A DNA stretch of 39,753 bases from CAYYYJ01 sp964631205 (GTDB lineage Archaea; Aenigmatarchaeota; Aenigmatarchaeia; QMZP01; JACQNV01). The position numbers and the translations under genes were made by a program. The notes under the pieces were generated by a model. That model was not told the DNA's origin, did not search any database, and saw nothing but the letters and a program-made list of their open reading frames with translations. Positions within the stretch are counted from its first letter, which is position 1, and each line of letters begins with the position of its first letter. Shown one piece after another: positions 32,149-39,694 of the stretch. The stretch lies in NCBI GenBank assembly GCA_964631205.1, contig CAZVWU010000007.1, forward strand, positions 1-39,753. The letters run 5' to 3'.

Positions 32149-33792
32149 TCATCCTATAATCTCACCCGGATTATTGTATAAATATTCAACATTCAATTGC
32201 GAAAGGATGGCATCATATATTTGGATGTCATCCACTGAAGTTTTCAAGAAACTGCCGAAACTGCCATCAACCATTGTTGCAGCAGCTATTGAGAAATGTG
32301 CTGGAATTGTTTTTTCTGTTGGCAAATCATTCGCCCAGTCAATTTTTTTGGCGTCTTCTGCTGAAGGTTCAGCCAAAATCCCGTCCACATACAGCCTGAG
32401 CTCTTTACCGGTAAATTCCCCTACAATATGATGCCATTCGTCTGGTGTGATAGTCGGGCCTGCAACAGTTGTTTCTTTCTTAGGGCTGCTGCCTTTAGAT
32501 AAGGTCAGTTCCCCTAGTTCAGAAATTTTCAAGGAGAGGCCTGCCGGGGTGCTGGGCTCTTTTTCCGGCCTTGCCTCAAATAAAGTCCCGCCTTCATGAC
32601 CGCTATCTAATTTTACCCATATCGACACCGAAATTTCAGGGGCGGTTTTTATTGGCTCTGAAAGTGGAATTGTGAGATATGAATTGTCAAAATGAAGAGC
32701 GTTGTTAGCAGCCCCTTCTACTATATCAACAGCTCCTTCTGTTAATCCGTCATGCCCGTTTTCTGTCACATCTTTAAGTTCGTCTTCCAGGATGCCATCC
32801 AGTGAAATTTTGGCCAAAAGACCTATTGGTTCATAAAGTGCAGGAGGAACTTCTTCTGGCCTGTATTGGTGGTACATCTGCAAAATGTTTTCATCTGAAA
32901 TTGCATAATTGGCAATCTGGACCTCGTCTATTTGGCCATCAAAATTATTTGCGCCTGCTGTTTCTGAGCTCCCAATAAAAAGCGGATGGGTATTGACCCC
33001 AATCTCGAATATATCCGCTGCTTCTTTTTCATCAACTAAAACCCCATCAACAAACAATTTTATTTTCTTTTTGTCCCAAACGCCCGCAACAAAAACCCAT
33101 TCCTTTATTGGAATTTCTGTTTTAGATGAAACATAAATAAATGTGTCTTTTTTATCAGCCGAAATTGAAAAAATCATGTTCTTGTTTTTGGAATCAAGGT
33201 TAAGGCTGTAGATTGCAGGGACAGAATCTGTTGATGCTAGCCTTTTTATTATTGTTTTGAATGGCACGCCTTCGCGCGTCCTTAAATTCATCCATGCAGA
33301 AATTGTAAGGCCTTTTGTTGAGTCCAAAGTTTTTTTGTATGGAATGGAGACAGAATCATCTTTCCCATCAAAAGTTAATGCTTGAGCTGAAATTGCGTTT
33401 TCGCTTATTTTATTCACAGCGTCTTCAGGCACTGTTAATTCTGCTCCATCTTGAAGGAAGCCGTGATTTGCATTGCCGCTTATATCCCTCACAGAATTGC
33501 CTAAGATGTCGCCCTTTAACTCGTTTGTTTCAGGATCAATTTTTGAATCAAATGGCCAACTTGCAAGAATCCCTTCAAAAGCGGCTTGGGGTATTTCTGT
33601 TTGGGTGGTTTCTTGCGGGGTTTCTGCTGGATCCTCTAATTCTTTGGGCTCTTCTGGTGATGGTTCTGTTTCTTCAAGTCCAGGCGATGGGAGCGCTATT
33701 TGTTTACCTGTTGGCCTAAATGTGGTCATGAATAGGAGGCCAATTAAGACAACCACGAAAACTAAGAAAACAGGAAGAAGATACTTAGCCAT
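32149..33792 (-). CDS. Membrane-anchored protein with two LamG domains
   Basis: A 547-residue protein. An N-terminal signal anchor (YLLPVFLVFVVVLIGLLFM) is followed by an acidic Pro/Glu linker (EETEPSPEEPKELED) and two LamG-like jelly rolls. The first is residues about 75-310 (ILASWPFDS, LTISAWMNLR, KLFVDGVLVDE, GQIDEVQIANYAISDENI); the second is about 325-540 (SIWVKLDSGHEGG, RLYVDGILAEP). The first domain resembles the LamG of the downstream 1142-residue protein. The likely place is the outer face of the membrane, and the ligand is unknown. It is the first gene of the pair and is divergent from the COG1331 gene. Confidence 0.87.
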   Translation of the reverse strand: MAKYLLPVFLVFVVVLIGLLFMTTFRPTGKQIALPSPGLEETEPSPEEPKELEDPAETPQETTQTEIPQAAFEGILASWPFDSKIDPETNELKGDILGNSVRDISGNANHGFLQDGAELTVPEDAVNKISENAISAQALTFDGKDDSVSIPYKKTLDSTKGLTISAWMNLRTREGVPFKTIIKRLASTDSVPAIYSLNLDSKNKNMIFSISADKKDTFIYVSSKTEIPIKEWVFVAGVWDKKKIKLFVDGVLVDEKEAADIFEIGVNTHPLFIGSSETAGANNFDGQIDEVQIANYAISDENILQMYHQYRPEEVPPALYEPIGLLAKISLDGILEDELKDVTENGHDGLTEGAVDIVEGAANNALHFDNSYLTIPLSEPIKTAPEISVSIWVKLDSGHEGGTLFEARPEKEPSTPAGLSLKISELGELTLSKGSSPKKETTVAGPTITPDEWHHIVGEFTGKELRLYVDGILAEPSAEDAKKIDWANDLPTEKTIPAHFSIAAATMVDGSFGSFLKTSVDDIQIYDAILSQLNVEYLYNNPGEIIG

Positions 33793-33891
33793 ATATGTCC
33801 TTTCAATATTTATCCTCTGGTGCTTATATGTATTATATAGAGTTCCGCAATAAAAACTGGATATTTGATATTGTAGTTGATTTCAGCTGGG

Positions 33892-33909
33892 CACTGACTT
33901 CTGTCAGTG
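33892..33909. promoter_or_regulatory. Hairpin/inverted repeat upstream of the COG1331 gene
   Basis: CACTGAC, a four-base TTCT spacer and GTCAGTG form a perfect 7-bp inverted repeat in the 173-base divergent gap, about 25 bases upstream of the TATA box at 33934. A second small repeat, TAGCA-TAGAG-TGCTA, lies at 33922-33936 and abuts the TATA. Either could be an operator. Confidence 0.4.
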
Positions 33910-33933
33910 TCATATCCCTTTTAGCATAGAGTG

Positions 33934-33945
33934 CTATATATAATC
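33934..33945 (+). promoter_or_regulatory. TATA box of the COG1331 gene
   Basis: CTATATATAATC is centred 27 bases before the ATG at 33966, indicating leaderless transcription. Confidence 0.5.
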
Positions 33946-33965
33946 AGGACATCGTTAATCTATTC

Positions 33966-35942
33966 ATGTCCAACAGGCTAGACAAAGAATCAAGCTCTTA
34001 TTTGCAGGCTGCGAAAGACCAGCCTATAGATTGGTGCGTATGGTCAGATGCCGCTTTTGATAAAGCGAAAAGGGAAGATAAACCTGTTTTGTTGTCCATA
34101 GGAGCTGTCTGGTGCCACTGGTGCCATGTGCAGGCTCATGAGAGCTGGGAAAATAAAGAGATAGCTGAAATAATCAACAAAAATTTTGTTCCAATAAAAG
34201 TTGATAGGGACGAACGGCCAGACATAGACCAGAAATACCAGTCTTTTGTGCAGATGCTTACAGGAGGCGGCGGATGGCCACTCACTGTTTTTCTGGATTC
34301 GGATAAAATGCCTTTTTTTGGGGGAACTTATTTTCCTCCAGAGCAATTTAAATTGGTTTTGAAAGGGGTGCTCAAAACTTACAAAAACAATAAAGACGAA
34401 GTTGAAAAAATAAAAAAAGAAGTCCAGCAGGCTTCAGAGGTCAGGGGACAGTTAAAACAGGAAGAGCTGGATCCAAAGTATATCGAAGAAGCTGTTGCTG
34501 TAATGGCCAGCCAGATGGATGCATTTAATGGAGGTTTTGGGAGCAGGCCCAAATTTCCAATGGCCGAAGCACTGTTGTTTTTGATGGATTATTATTCCAA
34601 ATCAAATAGGCAGGAAATTTGGAAATTCATAGAATTAACATTGGACAAAATGGCTTCTGGCGGAGTTTATGACCAGATAGGTGGCGGTTTTCATAGATAT
34701 TCTGTTGATGAGATGTGGATAGTTCCGCATTTTGAGAAATTATTGACTGATAATTCTTTATTGCTGAAGGTTTACTTGAAAGCTTTCCAACTCTCAGGCA
34801 AGGAATTTTATAAAAACATATCCGTCCAAATCCTGGAATTTTTAATTAGCGAAATGATTGATAAAGAAACATCCCTTTTTTATTCAAGCCAGGACGCAGA
34901 TCTAAATAGGGAAGAAGGGGATTATTTTCTATGGACAAAAAAGGAAATCATGGAATTGCTTGGGGAGCGGGAAGGGAAAATATTTTGCATGTTTTTTTCT
35001 GTAACAGACAAAGGAAATTTTGAAAAAGGCAAAAACATACTTCATAGATCTGCGGATCTGGATGATATAGCCGATATATTTGGTGTTAAAAAAAATGATG
35101 TCGAAAAAATTATTGGACAATCAAAGAAAATATTGGTTAGAACGAGGAACAAAAGGCAGAAACAGTTTATAGATAGGAATAGCTTTACTGCTTGGAACTG
35201 CCTTGCTGTATCTGCATTTTTAGACGCTTATAAAATTCTTGGGGAAAAAAGTTTTTTGGATCTGGCAAAAAAAAATATGGATTTTGCTTTGGATAATTTA
35301 TTTAAAAACGGGAAGGTTTATAGGATGTTTTCTGGTAATAAAGCCAGGACAGAAGGCTTTCTCGACGATTATGTTTTTTTTATAAAAGGTTTGGCGGAAC
35401 TGTACCAAATAACTTTTGATGAAAAATATTTAAAACATGCAACCGAAATAATGGAAAAAGCAATTGCAATTTTTTGGGATAAAAAGGGAGGCGGGTTTTT
35501 TTATTCAGCCGACAGAAAGCTAAGCTTAGAAAAGCCAATACTGGATTTCTCTTTGCCGGCTGCGAATTCGGTTGCAACTTCTGCTTTATTTGACCTTTTT
35601 TACCTAACAGAAAAACCAGAGTACAGGGAAAAGGGCGAACGCATATTGAAAATTTTTCAGTCTGCAAATCCAGGCTACGAATTGCATAAGGCAACCTATC
35701 TTGGATCCTTGGAGTATTTTTTTGAAGGGCCTAAAGAGTTTGTGATTGTTGGGGAGAAAAAGGACGAGATTGTCAAAGAATTTGTTGGGATAATACAAAA
35801 GAAAACAGGGAATATTATAATTAAAGTTGGCGAAGATTTTAAAGGGAAAGAAAAAGTAAACGGCAAGCCTACGGTTTATATGTGCCACAAAAACACTTGC
35901 AGTATGCCTGTGACAGATAAAAATAAGCTCGATAACCTATAA
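33966..35942 (+). CDS. COG1331 protein: thioredoxin-fold DUF255 domain plus six-hairpin (alpha/alpha toroid) domain
   Basis: A 658-residue protein of the YyaL/SPATA20 family. Residues about 1-160 form a thioredoxin-like DUF255 domain with WCHWCH (C50, C53), DRDERPDID, GGGGWPLTVFL and GGTYFPP. The rest is an alpha/alpha toroid similar to glycosidase and N-acylglucosamine epimerase folds (GGVYDQIGGGFHRYSVDEMWIVPHFEKLL, TAWNCLAVSAFLDAY). The family is widespread and its biochemical role is uncertain; a redox or thiol-linked function is suggested by the CxxC. The length is typical and no domain is missing. The 3' end overlaps the convergent sigma-like gene by six bases. Confidence 0.93.
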   Translation: MSNRLDKESSSYLQAAKDQPIDWCVWSDAAFDKAKREDKPVLLSIGAVWCHWCHVQAHESWENKEIAEIINKNFVPIKVDRDERPDIDQKYQSFVQMLTGGGGWPLTVFLDSDKMPFFGGTYFPPEQFKLVLKGVLKTYKNNKDEVEKIKKEVQQASEVRGQLKQEELDPKYIEEAVAVMASQMDAFNGGFGSRPKFPMAEALLFLMDYYSKSNRQEIWKFIELTLDKMASGGVYDQIGGGFHRYSVDEMWIVPHFEKLLTDNSLLLKVYLKAFQLSGKEFYKNISVQILEFLISEMIDKETSLFYSSQDADLNREEGDYFLWTKKEIMELLGEREGKIFCMFFSVTDKGNFEKGKNILHRSADLDDIADIFGVKKNDVEKIIGQSKKILVRTRNKRQKQFIDRNSFTAWNCLAVSAFLDAYKILGEKSFLDLAKKNMDFALDNLFKNGKVYRMFSGNKARTEGFLDDYVFFIKGLAELYQITFDEKYLKHATEIMEKAIAIFWDKKGGGFFYSADRKLSLEKPILDFSLPAANSVATSALFDLFYLTEKPEYREKGERILKIFQSANPGYELHKATYLGSLEYFFEGPKEFVIVGEKKDEIVKEFVGIIQKKTGNIIIKVGEDFKGKEKVNGKPTVYMCHKNTCSMPVTDKNKLDNL

Positions 35943-36485
35943 TTTTGAAGCCTCGCGCATTCCCCGCATTTTTTCCAGCGCTTGTTGTTTCCTTTTGTAT
36001 CCAAGGCTCTGGCCCATTCCAAGCCGTTTTGAAACTTCGCTCATTCGATCCCCATGAAAATAGGCTGATATTATTTGGAACTCAATGGGCTCCAGCGCAG
36101 ATAAAAGCGATGTGATTGTTTGGATATCCTCCTCTTTCTCAAGGCTTTCAAGGCTGGAATCTTCATACAATTGGTCATGGACCTTGCCGTTTGCATGTGC
36201 ACGGCGCCCTCTAGATTCCCTAAGACCGTCTATTATTCCATTTCGTATGGCAGCACCAAAATAAGATTTAAGATTGTTGATTTCTTCCGTGCCCTCGCTT
36301 TCGATTGCCCTTATGAGCCCGATAAATCCGTAGTTTACAAGATCGCCTATTTCAACATTCTGGCGGTTGGCTACAAAATATCCATAGGCTATTGATTTTA
36401 CAAGCGGAGTAAATGAAAGGATAAATTCATCCCTGTTTATATATATTTTTGATCTCGCTGGCGTCGCATTGCGATTTTTATACAT
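35937..36485 (-). CDS. Sigma-70-like protein (regions 2 and 4) in an archaeal context
   Basis: A 182-residue protein with two sigma-factor-type modules. Residues about 19-90 match region 2: FTPLVKSIAYGYF, then EIGDLVNYGFIGLIRAIE (core-binding helix type), then SYFGAAIRNGIIDGLRE (the YA..IR..I.D.LR pattern of FliA/SigB-like sigmas). After an acidic linker, residues about 120-175 match region 4: LLSALEPIEFQIISAYF then MSEVSKRLGMGQSLGYKRKQQALEKMR, a helix-turn-helix. In bacteria these recruit RNA polymerase to promoters; archaea normally use TBP/TFB. The role here is unknown. It is divergent from the FAD monooxygenase gene by 38 bases, a possible target. There is no membrane or anti-sigma gene beside it. 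Confidence 0.8.
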   Translation of the reverse strand: MYKNRNATPARSKIYINRDEFILSFTPLVKSIAYGYFVANRQNVEIGDLVNYGFIGLIRAIESEGTEEINNLKSYFGAAIRNGIIDGLRESRGRRAHANGKVHDQLYEDSSLESLEKEEDIQTITSLLSALEPIEFQIISAYFHGDRMSEVSKRLGMGQSLGYKRKQQALEKMRGMREASKL

Positions 36486-36523
36486 AAATTATAGCTAGTT
36501 AGTCACAGCCATTTATTAATACA

Positions 36524-37666
36524 ATGCCCAATTCTGTTCCAGATAGTATGAAAATTCTTATTGTTGGCGGTGGGATTGGCGGTCTTTCTCTTGCTGGTTT
36601 CCTTAAAAGCAAAGCAATTGAATTCACAATTGTCGAGAAAACTAAGGAATGGAAGACTGTCGGATATGTTCTTGGGCTTTATCCTAACGGGGTAAAAATA
36701 TTAGAGGCTCTTGGGGTAGCCAGAAAAGTCAAAAAAGAAGCTGCAAAATTAAGGGGTTATAGAATAACAAACAGCAGCGGGAAAATGATCTGGGAGATTG
36801 GTTTTAAGGATTGGGAGAGAAAATACGGCCCCCTATTGCTTTTAGAAAGGGATAGATTGCACGAGATTCTGAGAAGTAATGTAAAAAAGTCTGATATAAG
36901 GCTGGGTATAAAAATCAAGTCACTGAAAAATATTAAGGGGGGCGCAGAGGTTGTTTTCAGCGATAATAAAAAAGAGGTTTTTGATCTTGTTGTCGGGGCA
37001 GATGGCATAAATTCACAGATAAGGAGTTTTGTCGACCCAGGAGCAGAAAAACTTTCCAGCGGTTTTTCTTTCTGGGTAATGTGGCTAGGCAGAAAATTTA
37101 AGTTTCCTGATAGGATCATCTACTCTGTAGGAAATGGCAAGGTTTTTTCGGTATTCCCTGTCAAAAGCAAAACTCATATTGGTGTTGCCTTCTCGCTTCC
37201 GTTGGATTACAAACCCACATCTAATACAGCAGAATTTTTAAGGCGCAGTTTTGGGGATATGGGCGGTCTTGTTCCCGCTGTGCTAAAGAATCTTCCAAAG
37301 GAAATCTACAACCATCAGATTGAAGATCTAAAAATTAAAAACTGGTTTAAAGGGAGAGTTGTGCTTTTAGGCGATGCTGTGCATCCAATATCCCCTATAC
37401 TGGGGATGGGCGCTTCTATGGCAATGGAGGATGCCTATGTCCTTTCAGAAGAATTATCCAGAAATAAAAATATTGATGCTGCGATTAAAGAGTATGTAAA
37501 GAGAAGGGAATTAAGGGTTGGGTTTTTGCAGAAAAAGTCCAGGGAAACCCACAGGCTTTTAGCAGTAAAAAAGCCTTTTGTTTGGTTGAGGGATTTTATA
37601 TTGAAATTTGGCTATAGCAGGTCCTACTATAAAAGCTTAGACAAATTTTTGGGGGAAAAGGCTTAA
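36524..37666 (+). CDS. FAD-dependent monooxygenase (class A flavoprotein hydroxylase type)
   Basis: A 380-residue flavoprotein. The FAD-binding Rossmann motif GGGIGGLSLAGFL is at residues about 15-27, VEKTKEW closes the first fold, LLERDRLHEIL and the DG motif VVGADGINSQIR follow, and RVVLLGDAVHPISP (GD motif) binds the FAD ribityl chain. It belongs with salicylate hydroxylase, zeaxanthin epoxidase and related aromatic or isoprenoid oxidases; the substrate is unknown. M9 (MKILIVGGG) is an alternative start. It is divergent from the sigma-like gene and followed by a short ferredoxin-derived ORF. A lycopene-cyclase-like gene elsewhere makes an isoprenoid substrate thinkable. Confidence 0.9.
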   Translation: MPNSVPDSMKILIVGGGIGGLSLAGFLKSKAIEFTIVEKTKEWKTVGYVLGLYPNGVKILEALGVARKVKKEAAKLRGYRITNSSGKMIWEIGFKDWERKYGPLLLLERDRLHEILRSNVKKSDIRLGIKIKSLKNIKGGAEVVFSDNKKEVFDLVVGADGINSQIRSFVDPGAEKLSSGFSFWVMWLGRKFKFPDRIIYSVGNGKVFSVFPVKSKTHIGVAFSLPLDYKPTSNTAEFLRRSFGDMGGLVPAVLKNLPKEIYNHQIEDLKIKNWFKGRVVLLGDAVHPISPILGMGASMAMEDAYVLSEELSRNKNIDAAIKEYVKRRELRVGFLQKKSRETHRLLAVKKPFVWLRDFILKFGYSRSYYKSLDKFLGEKA

Positions 37667-37699
37667 AAACTCGTAAAGCATATATAAGTATTTCTTTGT

Positions 37700-37792
37700 A
37701 TGGTAAATTTCAAAATAGAGCATGACAGTAAGCTTTTTACGGGAGCTACCGCTTCCTCTAAAAGCTTATGCAAAAATATGCAGAAATTATGA
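37700..37792 (+). CDS. Truncated copy of a ferredoxin N-terminus, overlapping the ferredoxin start
   Basis: A 30-codon ORF, MVNFKIEHDSKLFTG through to NMQKL. The first nine residues, MVNFKIEHD, repeat the start of the ferredoxin that follows (MTNFKIEHD). The underlying DNA differs at only three of 23 bases, all synonymous. It then diverges and lacks every Cys of the cluster motif. Its TGA overlaps the ferredoxin ATG in an ATGA junction, typical of translational coupling. It is either a broken tandem duplicate or a short leader ORF. A TATA-like GCATATATAAGT lies just upstream, but closer to the ATG than usual. Confidence 0.4.
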   Translation: MVNFKIEHDSKLFTGATASSKSLCKNMQKL

Positions 37793-38052
37793 CAAACTTT
37801 AAAATAGAGCACGACAGGCCGGGATGCATAGGCTGCGGGGCGTGCGCCTCTGTTGCGCCTGAATTTTGGAAGATGAGCGATGCTGATGGGAAATCCGACC
37901 TTATCGGCTCAAAGGAATTAAAGGAAGGGGAGACTATTGTTAAAGAGGAATTGGAAATGGCTGAATTGAAAAACAACAGGGATGCAGCAGATTCATGCCC
38001 GGTTAATGTCATCCATATTATAGACCAGAAGACTGGACAGAAGCTTATCTGA
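37789..38052 (+). CDS. Four-Cys [4Fe-4S] ferredoxin, monocluster type
   Basis: An 87-residue ferredoxin from the preferred ATG. The motif GCIGCGACASVAP has C13, C16 and C19, with the remote Cys in DSCPVNV (C70), the standard single [4Fe-4S] pattern of archaeal ferredoxins. It is close in sequence to the two three-Cys ferredoxins at 27989 and 28374. It supplies low-potential electrons to oxidoreductases. An ATG at 37768 would add seven residues, but the N-terminus MTNFKIEHDRPGC fits the family and is duplicated in the short ORF upstream. It lies 62 bases before uS13 and is probably a separate unit with its own upstream region. Confidence 0.92.
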   Translation: MTNFKIEHDRPGCIGCGACASVAPEFWKMSDADGKSDLIGSKELKEGETIVKEELEMAELKNNRDAADSCPVNVIHIIDQKTGQKLI

Positions 38053-38114
38053 GCTGTTTCTTTATATATAAACATTTAAAAGATAATTACTCTAAATATA
38101 CAATTCATGTTTTT

Positions 38115-38687
38115 ATGGCAGAACCAGAAAAGCCTGCGCAGCAGGAAATTAAAAAACCTAAGAAAGAGGAACCGAAAGCCAAGCCGCAGCAGCCGCAGAA
38201 AAGGCTCATCCACATAGTAAGGGTTGCTGAAACCGACTTAGAAGGCGCGAAAAATGTAGCTTCAGGGATAAAGGATATACGGGGAGTCAGCCATATGTTC
38301 GCGAATGCAGTTGCAAAGGTTTATCCGCTTTCAGGTAAAAAAATAATGGATCTTACAGAAGATGAGATAAAAAACCTTGAGGATGTGATACACCATCCGG
38401 AAAAATATGGGATCCCTTTCTGGATGTTCAACAGAAGGAGCGACCCTGATACAGGCATCCATAGGCATTTTGCTGTGTCGAATCTCCAGCTCGCCCAGAC
38501 AACAGACATCAACAGGATGAAGAAAATGAAATCTTACAAAGGCGTGCGTCATAGTTTAGGCCTGCCTGTCAGGGGCCAGAGGACCCGTTCCTCATTCAGG
38601 GAGAAAGGCAAAACAATTGGTGTCAGGAGAGCAAAGCCGCCGCCTGGAAAAGGAGGGGCTGCACAGCCACCGCAGGCAAAGAAATAG
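38115..38687 (+). CDS. rpsM: 30S ribosomal protein uS13 (S13)
   Basis: A 190-residue archaeal uS13 with a 30-residue Lys/Pro/Gln-rich N-terminal extension and a Gly/Pro/Ala-rich C-terminal tail. The core has RIVxVA-type RLIHIVRVAETDLEG, DIRGVSHMFANAVA, PEKYGIPFWMFNRRSDP, and the GVRHSLGLPVRGQRTRSSFR segment that contacts 16S rRNA and tRNA. It is a head protein of the small subunit. It starts the uS13-uS4-uS11 order typical of archaea, with a TATA-like CTTTATATATAAAC about 50 bases upstream. Both low-complexity extensions are longer than in most archaea. Confidence 0.97.
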   Translation: MAEPEKPAQQEIKKPKKEEPKAKPQQPQKRLIHIVRVAETDLEGAKNVASGIKDIRGVSHMFANAVAKVYPLSGKKIMDLTEDEIKNLEDVIHHPEKYGIPFWMFNRRSDPDTGIHRHFAVSNLQLAQTTDINRMKKMKSYKGVRHSLGLPVRGQRTRSSFREKGKTIGVRRAKPPPGKGGAAQPPQAKK

Positions 38688-38707
38688 TCTAATAAATGGT
38701 TTAATAT

Positions 38708-39226
38708 ATGAGAAAATTAAGAAATAAATTTTCAAGGCCAAGAATGATTTGGGATGCTGAACTGATAGCAGAAGATAAATCCATTCTCGGCGAGTATGGT
38801 CTTAGGAGGAAGAAAGAGATCTGGGCAGCCAAGTCGCTTGTCAGCAATTTTAGAAGAAGGGCAAGGGAGTTGAATGCCACCAAAAACAAGGAGAAGGAAA
38901 TCGTCCTTTTGGAAAAAATAAACAAGCTGGGGTTTTTGCAGGCGAAGACCCTTGATGATGTGCTTTCCCTTACAATAAAAAATGTCCTTGACAGAAGGCT
39001 CGAGACAATAGTTTTCAAGAAAGGTTTTTCCAAAACACCTATGCAGGCAAGGCAGCTGATTGTTCATGGGCATGTCACAGTTGATGGCAGGAAGACAACA
39101 TTTCCTTCATATCTTGTGGCTCTCCATGAGGAGGATAAGGTTGGCGTGAAAATTGATGTAAAAAATATAAATCAGGAGCCTCCGAGCCAGCCGGTTCAGC
39201 AGGAACCGGCTCCGGCGCAGAATTAA
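38708..39226 (+). CDS. rpsD: 30S ribosomal protein uS4 (S4)
   Basis: A 172-residue archaeal uS4. The N-terminal MRKLRNKFSRPRMIWD start and helical region are followed by the S4 RNA-binding domain (RLETIVFKKGFSKTPMQARQLIVHGHVTVDGRKTTFPSYLV). The tail is Pro/Gln-rich (EPPSQPVQQEPAPAQN). It nucleates 30S assembly by binding the 16S rRNA body. It follows uS13 by 20 bases and precedes uS11 by three, so all three are one transcript. Confidence 0.97.
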   Translation: MRKLRNKFSRPRMIWDAELIAEDKSILGEYGLRRKKEIWAAKSLVSNFRRRARELNATKNKEKEIVLLEKINKLGFLQAKTLDDVLSLTIKNVLDRRLETIVFKKGFSKTPMQARQLIVHGHVTVDGRKTTFPSYLVALHEEDKVGVKIDVKNINQEPPSQPVQQEPAPAQN

Positions 39227-39229
39227 TTT

Positions 39230-39637
39230 ATGGGAATGCAGATTTTAGACAAGAAAGAGAAGTGGGGGATTGCTTATATTTTCGCATCATCGAACAACAC
39301 ATTTGTTCATATTACTGACATAACTGGGGCTGAAACCCTTGCAAGATATTCTGGCGGCATGATGACCAGCAGGGATAAGGACAAGGGAACAGCATTCCCC
39401 AGCATGAAAGCAGCAAGGAAGGCTGCTGAAGACGCAATGGCAAAGGGGCTTGTTGGCGTGAATATTAGATTAAGGGCAGAAGGCGGGCACGGAAAACGGC
39501 TTCCGGGTGAAGGCGCCCAGCCAGCGCTGAAGGCTTTAGTCAGGGCAGGATTAAGGATTGGTTCTATAGAAAACACAACACGCATACCGCACGACACAAC
39601 AAGGGCTCCAGGCGGAAGAAGGGGTAGAAGGGTCTAG
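39230..39637 (+). CDS. rpsK: 30S ribosomal protein uS11 (S11)
   Basis: A 135-residue archaeal uS11. Motifs are GIAYIFASSNNTFVHITDITGAETLARYSGG, AAEDAMAKGLVGVNIRLRAEGGHG and the basic Pro/Arg tail TRIPHDTTRAPGGRRGRRV. It is a platform protein of the small subunit. The start could be M3 (MQILDKKEKWG). In most archaea the next gene in this cluster is the RNA polymerase D subunit. Here the next 50 bases have no start, and a minus-strand frame converges from the right. Confidence 0.97.
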   Translation: MGMQILDKKEKWGIAYIFASSNNTFVHITDITGAETLARYSGGMMTSRDKDKGTAFPSMKAARKAAEDAMAKGLVGVNIRLRAEGGHGKRLPGEGAQPALKALVRAGLRIGSIENTTRIPHDTTRAPGGRRGRRV

Positions 39638-39694
39638 TTTTTCAACTTGAAATAAAATATCATCTTATTTTTTTGGCTATATCTTTTAGTTTGT

